From the NCBI GenBank assembly GCA_963720475.1, contig OY970394.1, forward strand, positions 620,001-684,000: a stretch of DNA of 64,000 nt. The letters are read 5' to 3'. Of this stretch, positions 31,891-40,661 are shown piece after piece (the stretch's first letter is position 1; each line of letters begins with the position of its first letter). The translations under genes and the position numbers were made by a program. Source of the stretch: G963720475 sp963720475. GTDB lineage: Bacteria; Actinomycetota; Thermoleophilia; Solirubrobacterales; Thermoleophilaceae. The notes under the pieces were generated by a model. It was not told where the DNA came from and did not search any database. It saw only the letters and a list, made by a program, of their open reading frames with translations.

Positions 31891-32496
31891 CTACGAGCGC
31901 CCTTCGGCCATCGCCGAGCGCAGCAGCGCGAGCGCCGACCAGCGCATGAGTTCAGCCGCCTGCGGCCGCGAAAGCCCGGCCACGTCGGTCAGCCAAACGA
32001 GTGCCTCGATCCCGCATGCCGCCCGGATCGCCAGGGCTAGGCGCCGCAGCTCCGAGCCCGCCAGCTGTTCTCGCAGCGGCACGAGCGCCTCCTCGATCCA
32101 GCCGATCGCGCGGCCTTGGCGGAGCACGAGCTCGTCCTCGGTCCGCGGGTCCAACGACAGCCGCAGAGCCGTACGGAGCGCGGGCTCGTTCTCGATCGTA
32201 ATGCGTGTGAGCTCCGTGATCGTGCGATCGAGTCGCGCCTCGGGGTCGGCGGGTGCCTCGCCATCGAGCAGCGTCGTCGCCTCGATGACCGGATACGCCG
32301 CGGCCGCCAAGGCGTGCCTGTTGGGGAAGTAGCGATAGGCAGTAGCGCGGGAGACACCGGCCGCCTCAGCGGCCTCCTCCACCGACGGGCTGGTGCCCTG
32401 CCTCAGGAGCTCGCGGGCAGCATCCACCAGGGCGGTGCGGGTGCGCGCCTTCTGTTGTGTGCGGCCGGTCTGGGTATATGAGATTGCGATTCTCAT
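31891..32496 (-). CDS. TetR family transcriptional regulator
   Basis: 201 aa. N-terminal HTH about residues 18-64 (ARTRTALVDAARELLRQG, then AAEAAGVSRATAYRYFPNR), and a C-terminal all-helical ligand domain. Repressor of unknown ligand. ATG at 32496 lies 6 bp after a TACTGT box and inside an inverted repeat, so it is probably leaderless and autoregulated. Divergent from the cupin gene, the likely target; ileS follows 10 bp downstream. Confidence 0.88.
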   Translation of the reverse strand: MRIAISYTQTGRTQQKARTRTALVDAARELLRQGTSPSVEEAAEAAGVSRATAYRYFPNRHALAAAAYPVIEATTLLDGEAPADPEARLDRTITELTRITIENEPALRTALRLSLDPRTEDELVLRQGRAIGWIEEALVPLREQLAGSELRRLALAIRAACGIEALVWLTDVAGLSRPQAAELMRWSALALLRSAMAEGRS

Positions 32497-32514
32497 TATG
32501 ATACAGTAGTCTCA
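32478..32514. promoter_or_regulatory. Candidate TetR operators and divergent promoter, tetR / cupin
   Basis: ATGAGA-N7-TCTCAT (32478-32496) covers the tetR start codon, and an imperfect palindrome TGATAC-agta-GTCTCA lies at 32499-32514. Between and over them sit TATGAT (plus strand, 32497-32502), a -10 for the cupin gene, and TACTGT (minus strand, 32508-32503), 6 bp before the tetR ATG. The two repeats share TGAGA/TCTCA half-sites. Confidence 0.45.
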
Positions 32515-32548
32515 CGACGGACAGAGGCAGGACCGACGAGGAGGCGAT

Positions 32549-33076
32549 GTGACAGCTCAAGAGACCACCAACAAGCGCGGCGCACTCGTGTTGGACCGAG
32601 GTGAGGGCGAGGCCTTGTGGTTCAACAACGACCTGCTCACCTTGAAAGCCACGACGGCCCAGACGGGCGGGGCCTTTGCTCTTGTCGAGGAGCTCGCGCG
32701 CCGGGGCAAGGTGACGCCGCTCCATACCCACCCGGACATAGACGAGACGTTCTACATGCTCGAGGGCGAGGCGCTGCTGCACGTCGACGGCAGCGAGCTG
32801 AGGCTGTCGGCCGGCGGCTTCGCCTCGGTGCCGCGCGGAGTGCCGCACGCATACGTGGTCACCTCCGAGGTGGCGCGCGTGCTCGTCATGATCACGCCCG
32901 GCAGTGAAGCGATGGAGGAATTCTTCCGCGACGCGGGCGAACCGGCCGAGACGCAGGAGCTTCCTCCCGACGGACCGTTGGACATCGAGCGGATCGGCGC
33001 GGCGGCGGAGCGCACGGGAGCCGTGAAGATCCTGGGGCCACCGCCCTTCGGCGACGCGGACGGGAGCGGCGTATGA
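32549..33076 (+). CDS. Cupin domain protein
   Basis: 175 aa. Single cupin barrel: motif 1 with metal-binding His in LHTHPDIDETFYMLEGE, motif 2 in PRGVPHAYVV. Likely a small-molecule-binding enzyme such as a quercetinase- or epimerase-like cupin; substrate unknown. GTG start with GAGGAGG upstream. The stop overlaps the next start (ATGA), so the two proteins are made together. Confidence 0.82.
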   Translation: MTAQETTNKRGALVLDRGEGEALWFNNDLLTLKATTAQTGGAFALVEELARRGKVTPLHTHPDIDETFYMLEGEALLHVDGSELRLSAGGFASVPRGVPHAYVVTSEVARVLVMITPGSEAMEEFFRDAGEPAETQELPPDGPLDIERIGAAAERTGAVKILGPPPFGDADGSGV

Positions 33077-33651
33077 GCCCGGGACGAAAGCTCGGCATCA
33101 CAACGATCGCGCTCGCCGGCACACTTGGCCTGTCGGCGCTGGTGGCCCCGAACACGGCCTCGCCAACGCATAAGCAAGGGGTTGACGAGGACGGCCGGCA
33201 GAACATCAAGATGACCTGGTGGGTCAAGAGGATCGCCGTCGCTCGCAACGAGGACGGACAGCAAGACGTTCTCAGCGGAGACGGAAAGCCGTTCGGACGC
33301 GTGACGATCAACATGCAGACGCCGGAGAAGTACATCGGCGACGACGAGAAGCTGGTGAGCTTCGTCCTCTTCCCATGGAAAGGGCATCGTGGCCGGGACG
33401 TCGCCGGCTACATCCCGGTCAAGAACACCATCATCAGCGCGACCAGCAGCTGGCAGAAGGAGCGCGTCGAGCTCAACGACAGTGTCGGTGTGTTCGAGCA
33501 GCAGGAGGAGGAACCCGACGGTCCGAAGGCGAGGCGCTACAGGGGCAGGATCACGAAATTCTCAGGCGTCCTGAAGTGCTACTACGCCAGCCGGACCTGC
33601 ACAGGCACCATCGCCGTGCGCGGCTGGTTCCAGCCGTTCGCAAAGGACTAG
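33073..33651 (+). CDS. Secreted protein of unknown function
   Basis: 192 aa. Signal peptide about 1-28 (GITTIALAGTLGLSALVAP). The mature part has no recognised domain; it is beta-rich with a conserved-looking KMTWWVKRIAVARNEDG start and a disulfide pair near the end (Cys in KCYYASRTCTG). ATGA overlap with the cupin gene. Likely under the same TetR control. Confidence 0.7.
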   Translation: MSPGRKLGITTIALAGTLGLSALVAPNTASPTHKQGVDEDGRQNIKMTWWVKRIAVARNEDGQQDVLSGDGKPFGRVTINMQTPEKYIGDDEKLVSFVLFPWKGHRGRDVAGYIPVKNTIISATSSWQKERVELNDSVGVFEQQEEEPDGPKARRYRGRITKFSGVLKCYYASRTCTGTIAVRGWFQPFAKD

Positions 33652-33664
33652 GACACCGGGTCGG

Positions 33665-34102
33665 TCAGGCCGCGAGCTTGCGGCAGATGTCCGCGAGCTG
33701 GCGTTTCTCGTCCTCATCGAGCGCCGAGAACGTGTCGGACACCCGGCGGGTGTGCTGAGGGAAGACGCGGTCGACGACGGCCTCGCCGAAGTGGGTGAGC
33801 GTGAGCAGCACGGCGCGACGGTCGTGCTGGAGCCGCCGGCGGGTGACGAGGTTGCGCGACTCGAGCGTCGTCACGACCTCGGTCGCGTTCGCCTTCGACC
33901 AGCCGAGCCTGCGGCGGAGCGTTCGCAGCTCGAGCTCGCCGCCGGCGGTGGTCAATACGACCAGCACTGAGAACCCCGCGACCGAGAGCTGCTCGCGCTC
34001 GAGCTCAGCCGCGATCGCGCGCCTGACGGTCGTCTCGGCGCGCACGAGCGCCTGGAGCGCGCGATGCGCGAGCGGATCGCCGACCTCGAGCGGGGGAGCC
34101 AC
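33665..34102 (-). CDS. MarR family transcriptional regulator
   Basis: 145 aa, typical length. Winged HTH about residues 40-105 (VLTTAGGELELRTLRRRLG, KANATEVVTTLESRNLVTRR, then wing HDRRAVLLTLT). Controls unknown genes; none of its neighbours is an obvious efflux or degradation target. GTG start with a TAGCCT box 9 bp upstream (minus strand). Confidence 0.85.
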   Translation of the reverse strand: MAPPLEVGDPLAHRALQALVRAETTVRRAIAAELEREQLSVAGFSVLVVLTTAGGELELRTLRRRLGWSKANATEVVTTLESRNLVTRRRLQHDRRAVLLTLTHFGEAVVDRVFPQHTRRVSDTFSALDEDEKRQLADICRKLAA

Positions 34103-34178
34103 CAGCGAGAAAGGCTAGGAACGCCCCCGGACGACCCGCAAAGTGGTCATCCCGCGTACGCTCGCATCGGCGACAACA

Positions 34179-34682
34179 ATGTTTCCGGTGCGACACATTC
34201 GTTTCCGCCGTCCCGAGCGGCTTTGGGGCGTGCGCAGCGCCCGATTCGGGTTGGTGGCGGCGCTGCCGGTGCTGGTCCTCGCCGCCGGTTGCGAGCGCCA
34301 GAGCGAGCCGGAGCTGTCATCCGCCTGTAGCGACATGACCGCGAGCTCGGTCGAGCAGGCGCTCGAGTCGGCGCCGGGACAGGTTGCGATCGAGGGGGAG
34401 ACCCTCTCGAGCTGCCTCGAGGACAACGCCGATGCGCAGGACGTGCAGCGGGTGGGCGCGATCTACGTCGCGACCGCGGCAAAGCTCGCCGACGAGGCGC
34501 GCAGCGACCGGAACGGGCCCGCGGCGACGCAGCTCGGCTACCTGATCGGAGCCGTGCGGCGCGGAGCCTCCGGGACCCAGGGGGTTCACGACGAGCTGCG
34601 GCGGCGCGTCGAGCAGGAGCTCCAGGAACTCGATTCACCGGCGATCGAGCGGGGCGAGCGAGCCGGCCGCACAGGCGGGTAG
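34179..34682 (+). CDS. Putative lipoprotein, unknown function
   Basis: 167 aa from ATG 34179 (alternatives: GTG 34143 or GTG 34230). Hydrophobic signal with lipobox LAAGC, then ERQSEPELSSAC. The mature part is helical, Ala/Glu-rich, with three cysteines in total and no known domain. A long positively charged n-region precedes the signal, which makes the GTG at 34230 a real alternative. Ends 45 bp before fumC. Confidence 0.6.
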   Translation: MFPVRHIRFRRPERLWGVRSARFGLVAALPVLVLAAGCERQSEPELSSACSDMTASSVEQALESAPGQVAIEGETLSSCLEDNADAQDVQRVGAIYVATAAKLADEARSDRNGPAATQLGYLIGAVRRGASGTQGVHDELRRRVEQELQELDSPAIERGERAGRTGG

Positions 34683-34726
34683 ATAGCCTGCCGCGCCGGC
34701 CTGCTCCGTATCCACCAAGGAGACCA

Positions 34727-36040
<1,314 letters not shown>

Positions 36041-36043
<3 letters not shown>

Positions 36044-36056
36044 GCGCGGGCGCCTA
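36041..36056. terminator. Hairpin spanning both convergent stop codons
   Basis: TAGGCG-CGGG-CGCCTA: the left arm begins with the fumC TAG and the right arm ends with the lipoprotein TAG on the other strand. Six-bp stem, no T-tract; may act weakly in both directions. Confidence 0.3.
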
Positions 36057-36503
36057 CGAGCCCACCTTGAAGACGACCTGCGGCACGCCCTTCGGGGTCT
36101 CGCCGCCGGAGCAGGTGACCGTGACGGTCTCGGTGCCCGAGTCGGCGGTGACGCAGTCGAACTCGCCGAGCGAGCAGGTCTCGCCGGGACCCTTCGACGC
36201 GCACGTGCTCATCCAGTTGCTCGTGAAGTCCTCGATCCCGGCGCAGTCGAAGCCCGCCTGCTTGACGTCGAAGACCCCGGCGCCCTCGGGAGCGGGGACG
36301 TCGCAGCTCTCGAGCGGGCGTTCCGGCTCGTCCTGCGTCGGCGTTGTCTCCGTGCGCTCGCGGGCCGGGTCGAGCCCGGTATCCGTGTTCGACTGAGCGC
36401 CTGTCACGGTCTGCGTGACCGTCTTCTCGTCGTCGTCGCCACACGCGGCGAGCACGCCACCTGCACAGAGAAGACAAGCCAGACAAACCAGTCGCGCGAG
36501 CAC
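36054..36503 (-). CDS. Small CGDD-type lipoprotein
   Basis: 149 aa. Lipobox LAAC at Cys21, then GDDDEKTVTQTVTG, a Thr/Pro/Glu linker and a C-terminal domain with several paired cysteines (CDVPAPEGAG, FDCAG, STCAS, TCSLGEFDC, VTCSGG). Homologous in head and plan to the lipoprotein at 19519. AAAGGG eight bases before the GTG at 36503 supports the start. It is the last gene of the leftward acetolactate synthase run. Function unknown. Confidence 0.75.
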   Translation of the reverse strand: MLARLVCLACLLCAGGVLAACGDDDEKTVTQTVTGAQSNTDTGLDPARERTETTPTQDEPERPLESCDVPAPEGAGVFDVKQAGFDCAGIEDFTSNWMSTCASKGPGETCSLGEFDCVTADSGTETVTVTCSGGETPKGVPQVVFKVGS

Positions 36504-36508
36504 GGCGC

Positions 36509-37495
36509 CTACCCTTTCACAGGTTGACGGGTTAGAAGCTCCGTCGCGATCCGAGTGATCCCCTCGGGCGAGTGGAGGTGCCCGATATCCGGCAACTCCA
36601 CAAGCTCGGCGTTGGTGAGGCGGGTGACCATGTCTCGTCCATGGGAGATCGGTACAAGCGTGTCGGCGGTTCCGTGCCAGATCCTCACTGGGAGCTTTAC
36701 GTCGTCGAGGTCGAAGTCGAGCGCATCGGCCATGTTGGCCTCTTCCATCAGCCATGCGGCCGGACTCTCTCGCGCTGCCTCGAGCGGATAGCTCGCGTAG
36801 TCGCGAACGTTGGCGGCCAACGCCCGGCGATCGGCGGGTGACGTTAGGACGAGCCTGAGCGGTCGCATCGCTGCCGTGCTGTTTTTCCTGCCCCGGCGGA
36901 CGTTCGACTTCGTGATCAGGGTCCACACTCTCGGCACACGGCGGGCAATTGCCTGATCCAATCTCGAGAAGAATGGGAATGCCCGCCGGAATCCCTCCAT
37001 GTCAGGTGAGCCGACGGCCCCCAGCAGCCCGACCGCCGAGCACCGCTCGGGTATCCGCGCGGCGCACGCGAGCGCGTAGCGGCCACCGCGCGAGTAGCCG
37101 AGCACGGCGAACCTGTCCAGTCCGAGCGAGTCCGCAAGCGCCGTCACATCCGCAGGCCAGTCCGCATGGCCTCGCCCCGGCTTCGGATCCGACAGACCGA
37201 ATCCCGGACGGTCTGCCGCGATGAGACGCACACCGGCTCCGCTCAATGCCTCGTCGTAGCGGTCCGGACTGCAGTCGAGCCGCGAGCCCGGAACTCCGTG
37301 AAAATAGAGGAGCGGCGTACCCGCCGGATCTCCAATCTCCGCATACCCGAGACGGCGACCGTCCGGCAATCGGAGGCGTTCATCGAGTCGCGTCGGCAAC
37401 CAGCGCAAAGTACCCCAGCCGGGCGACCCGTTCAACCATGTCGCCGCGAAACAACAGGGGGGACAAAATCCCGCCCTTCCCTTTAACCCTCTCAC
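36509..37495 (-). CDS. Alpha/beta hydrolase
   Basis: 328 aa from GTG 37495. Hydrolase motifs: YFHGVPGSR (oxyanion), GYSRGGRYAL with nucleophile Ser, WHGTADTLVP (acid) and IGHLHSP (His). Cytosolic. The first 35-40 codons do not look like a hydrolase N-terminus and include CPPCC; internal TTG codons before LPDGRRLGYAEIG are possible starts, but GTG 37495 overlaps the ALDH stop (GTGA), the coupling used elsewhere here. Could be an esterase or lactonase acting on the product of the synthase/ALDH pair upstream; this is a guess. Confidence 0.8.
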   Translation of the reverse strand: MRGLKGRAGFCPPCCFAATWLNGSPGWGTLRWLPTRLDERLRLPDGRRLGYAEIGDPAGTPLLYFHGVPGSRLDCSPDRYDEALSGAGVRLIAADRPGFGLSDPKPGRGHADWPADVTALADSLGLDRFAVLGYSRGGRYALACAARIPERCSAVGLLGAVGSPDMEGFRRAFPFFSRLDQAIARRVPRVWTLITKSNVRRGRKNSTAAMRPLRLVLTSPADRRALAANVRDYASYPLEAARESPAAWLMEEANMADALDFDLDDVKLPVRIWHGTADTLVPISHGRDMVTRLTNAELVELPDIGHLHSPEGITRIATELLTRQPVKG

Positions 37496-38952
37496 AGGTT
37501 GACCGCGACGTACTTCGTCTCGAGGTACTCGTCGATCCCCTCGCGCCCGCCCTCGCGGCCGAAGCCGGACTGCTTGACGCCACCAAACGGCGCCGCCGGG
37601 TTCGAGACCATCCCCTGGTTCAACCCGACCATGCCGAACTCGAGCCCCTCGCAGACACGCAGCGCGCGCTTGACGTCGCGCGTGAAGACGTAGGCCACGA
37701 GGCCGTACTCGGTGGCGTTCGCGGCCGCGATCGCGTCCTCCTCGGAGTCGAACGTGCCGATCGGGGCGACCGGACCGAAGATCTCCTCCTCGAAGACGCG
37801 GGCCTGGTCCGGGACGCCCGCCAGCACGGTCGGCTCGTAGAAGTAGCCCTGCCCCTCGACGGCGGAGCCGCCGACGAGCGCCTTGGCGCCCTTCGACACG
37901 GCGTCTTCGACCAGCTCCGAGACCTTCTCGCGCGAGGGCTCGTCGATCAGCGGACCGACCTCGACGCCCTCGTCGGTGCCGCGGCCGACCTTCATGGCGC
38001 CCATCTTCTCCGCCAGCTTGGAGGAGAACTCGTCAACCAGCGGGGCAGACACGTGGAAGCGGTTGGCGGCCGTGCACGCCTCGCCGATGTTGCGCATCTT
38101 CGCGATCAGCGCGCCCTCGACCGCCGCCTCGAGGTCGGCATCGTCGAAGATCAGGAAGGGGGCGTTGCCGCCGAGCTCCATCGAGACTCGCAGCACCTGG
38201 TCGGCCGACTGCTCGATCAGGGCGCGGCCGACCTCGGTCGAGCCGGTGAACGACAGCTTGCGCGTACGCGGGTCCTTGATCAGCGGCTCCATCACCGAAC
38301 CCGACGACGAGCTCGTGATCACGTTCAGCACGCCGTCCGGCAGGCCCGCGCGTCGGAGGACTCCCGCCAGCGCGAGCATCGACAGAGGTGTCTGCTTCGC
38401 AGGCTTGATCACCATCGTGCAGCCGGCCGCGACCGCCGGGCCGATCTTGCGCGTTCCCATCGCCATCGGGAAGTTCCACGGCGTGATCAGGACGCAGGGC
38501 CCGACCGGCTGGCGCATCGTCAACAGACGTCCCTGCCCGTTCGGCGCGACGCCGTAGCGGCCGTCCAGCCGCACCGCCTCCTCGGCGAACCAGCGGAGGA
38601 ACTCCGCCGCGTAGGCGATCTCGGCCTTTGACTCGGCGAGCGCCTTGCCCATCTCCAGCGTCATCAAGAGGGCAAGCTCGTCGGCGTGCTCGCCTATCTC
38701 CTCGAACGCGCGCCGCAGGATCTCGCCACGCTCGCGCGGCGGGTACGCCGCCCACTCGGCCTGGGCGTCGGAGGCCGCGGCCAGGGCGTCGAGGGCGTCA
38801 TCCGGGGTGGCGTCGGCGACCTCGCAGAGCGCCTCGCCCGTCGACGGGTCCTCGACCGGCAGCGTCCCGCCCGCGCCGTCGCGCCACTCGCCGCCGACCA
38901 GCAGCTGCTTGGGGACCAGCTCGACGACCTTCTGCTCGTCGGCGGAGGCCAT
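37492..38952 (-). CDS. Aldehyde dehydrogenase, succinate-semialdehyde type
   Basis: 486 aa. NAD(P)-dependent ALDH: WNFPMAMGTRKIGPA, GSTEVGR, catalytic Glu in MELGGNAP and Cys 34 residues later in IGEACTAANRF, the order and spacing of active enzymes. The CTAANRF and MELGGNAP blocks are those of GabD-like succinate-semialdehyde dehydrogenases, though glycolaldehyde or other semialdehydes are possible. Starts 2 bp after the acetolactate synthase stop, a tight operon. No GABA aminotransferase is nearby, which weakens the GABA pathway reading. Confidence 0.88.
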   Translation of the reverse strand: MASADEQKVVELVPKQLLVGGEWRDGAGGTLPVEDPSTGEALCEVADATPDDALDALAAASDAQAEWAAYPPRERGEILRRAFEEIGEHADELALLMTLEMGKALAESKAEIAYAAEFLRWFAEEAVRLDGRYGVAPNGQGRLLTMRQPVGPCVLITPWNFPMAMGTRKIGPAVAAGCTMVIKPAKQTPLSMLALAGVLRRAGLPDGVLNVITSSSSGSVMEPLIKDPRTRKLSFTGSTEVGRALIEQSADQVLRVSMELGGNAPFLIFDDADLEAAVEGALIAKMRNIGEACTAANRFHVSAPLVDEFSSKLAEKMGAMKVGRGTDEGVEVGPLIDEPSREKVSELVEDAVSKGAKALVGGSAVEGQGYFYEPTVLAGVPDQARVFEEEIFGPVAPIGTFDSEEDAIAAANATEYGLVAYVFTRDVKRALRVCEGLEFGMVGLNQGMVSNPAAPFGGVKQSGFGREGGREGIDEYLETKYVAVNL

Positions 38953-38954
38953 CG

Positions 38955-40607
38955 CTAGGTCGGAACCGTCTCCGCGCCGAGCTCCTCCGAGATCGCGACG
39001 TCGAGCGAGTAGTCGATCGGGACGACGATCAGCGAGGGGATGTCGAGCGCGAGCGCCTCGCCGAGGCGCTGTGGGAAGTCCTCGACCGACTCGCAGCGCC
39101 ACGCGGGCATCCCGAACGAGTCGGCGAGCTTGACGAAGTCCGGGTTCGTGAAGTCGACGCCGAAGTGGCGACCGAACTTCTTGTCCTGCTTCCAGACGAT
39201 CGAGCCGAACTGGGCGTTCTCCCAGATCACCGAGACGAACGGCGTCTTCAGCCGCACGGCGGTCTCGAGCTCCTGGCAATTCATCATGAAGCCGCCGTCG
39301 CCGTTGACTGCGACGACCTTGCGCTCGGGGTGGACGAGCTTCGCCGCGATCGCCGCCGGCACCGCGAAGCCCATCCCCGCAAAACCGTTCGCGATCAGCA
39401 CGGTGTTCGGCTCGTGGGCCGGGAACATCCGCCCGATCCACAGCTTGTGCAGGCCGACGTCGGAGATCACGATGTCTTGCGGCCCGAGCGCCTTGCGGAT
39501 CTCGTACAGCGCCCGCGGCGGCTGGAGCGGGAAGTGATCGTCGTCCTTGGCTGCCTCGAAGCGGCCGTTGACCACCTCGCGCAGGCGGGGCGATCCGCCC
39601 GAGTGCGGGACGTGGCGGCACTCCTCGCCGAGGCGGGCGAGCACGTGGTAGATGTCGCCGATTAGTTCGACCTCGGGAACGAAGAACTCGTCGATCTCGG
39701 AGGGCAGCGAGTCGATGCAGATGATCTTCTTGTCGCCGTTCGGGTTCCAGTGCTCGGGTGAGTGCTCGACGAGGTCGTAGCCGATCGCGAGCACGAGGTC
39801 CGCCTCGTCGAAGCCGGCCATCGAGTAGTCGCCCGCCTGCAGGCCGACGGCGCCGAGGCCGTTCGCATCGTCGACGCTCAAGAGACCCTTGCCCATGAAG
39901 GTCTCGGCGACGGGGATGCCCGTCGCGCGGGTGAACTCGCGCAGCGCCGGGGCGGCACCCGCGCGTACGACCCCGTTGCCCGCCAGCGCGACCGGGTTCA
40001 AGGCGCCACGCACAAGGTCGGCCGCCTTCAGCAGCTCGCGCGCGCTCGGCTCGGGCTGGACGAGCTTTCGCCGCGGGAGCGGCGCTGCGTCGATCTCCGC
40101 CGCCATCACGTCCTCCGGCAGTTCGATGTGGGTCGCGCCCGGCTTCTCCGTCTCGGCGACCTTGAACGCCTTGCGCACGACCTCGGGGATGATCGCCGGG
40201 TCGGACAGGCGCGCGTTCCACTTCGTGATCGGCCGCATCAGGCGGACGACGTCGATGTACTGGTGCGACTCCTTGTGCATCCGCTCGAGGTCACCCTGGC
40301 CGGTCAGGGCGACGAGCGGCGCACGGTCGAGGAAGGCGTCGGCAACGGCGGTCACGAGGTTGGACGCACCGGGACCGAGCGTGCCGAGACAGACGCCCGC
40401 GTGGCCAGTCAGGCGACCGTAGACGTCGGCGATGTACGCGCCGCCCTGCTCGTGCCGGACAGGGACGAAATCGATCGAGGAATCGGCGAGTGATTCGTTG
40501 AGGTCGAGTGTTTCCTCACCCGGTATGCCGAAAACGTGCTTGACGCCCTCGGCCTCGAGGCATTCGACGAACAGGTCGGAGGCTTTCCGCTTCGCGCCCA
40601 CGCCCAT
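38955..40607 (-). CDS. Acetolactate synthase-like thiamine-diphosphate enzyme (catabolic AlsS type)
   Basis: 550 aa. N-terminal ThDP-binding Glu in RHEQGGAYIADVYGRL, FGIPGEETLDL, central FAD/regulatory-like domain and the C-terminal ThDP motif GDGGFMMNCQELETA. Sequence style (GxPGEExLDL, TLGPGASNL) is that of AlsS/catabolic acetolactate synthases rather than IlvB with its IlvN subunit; no ilvN or acetolactate decarboxylase is adjacent. Condenses pyruvate with a second keto acid or aldehyde. ATG at 40607; a GTG two codons later (40601) is 9 bp from a TAGATT box and may be the real leaderless start. Co-transcribed with the ALDH. Confidence 0.88.
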   Translation of the reverse strand: MGVGAKRKASDLFVECLEAEGVKHVFGIPGEETLDLNESLADSSIDFVPVRHEQGGAYIADVYGRLTGHAGVCLGTLGPGASNLVTAVADAFLDRAPLVALTGQGDLERMHKESHQYIDVVRLMRPITKWNARLSDPAIIPEVVRKAFKVAETEKPGATHIELPEDVMAAEIDAAPLPRRKLVQPEPSARELLKAADLVRGALNPVALAGNGVVRAGAAPALREFTRATGIPVAETFMGKGLLSVDDANGLGAVGLQAGDYSMAGFDEADLVLAIGYDLVEHSPEHWNPNGDKKIICIDSLPSEIDEFFVPEVELIGDIYHVLARLGEECRHVPHSGGSPRLREVVNGRFEAAKDDDHFPLQPPRALYEIRKALGPQDIVISDVGLHKLWIGRMFPAHEPNTVLIANGFAGMGFAVPAAIAAKLVHPERKVVAVNGDGGFMMNCQELETAVRLKTPFVSVIWENAQFGSIVWKQDKKFGRHFGVDFTNPDFVKLADSFGMPAWRCESVEDFPQRLGEALALDIPSLIVVPIDYSLDVAISEELGAETVPT

Positions 40608-40661
40608 CGCAATCTACAGCGCAGGCGCAGGCGTCCCGCGCGATCCAGCGAAGGAGGCCGC

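Noticed and set aside
30279..31949. Long plus-strand frame antisense to ileS
   Set aside because: No domain and composition typical of antisense shadows; ileS is certain.
36511..37500. Direct repeat ACCCTTTCACAGGTTGAC / ACCCTCTCACAGGTTGAC
   Set aside because: The two copies are the ends of two genes (shared codons for V-N-L or Q-P-V plus following leader); chance similarity, no mobile-element features.
38628..39665. Plus-strand frame antisense to the ALDH/synthase pair
   Set aside because: No protein-like features; opposite strand carries two complete enzymes.
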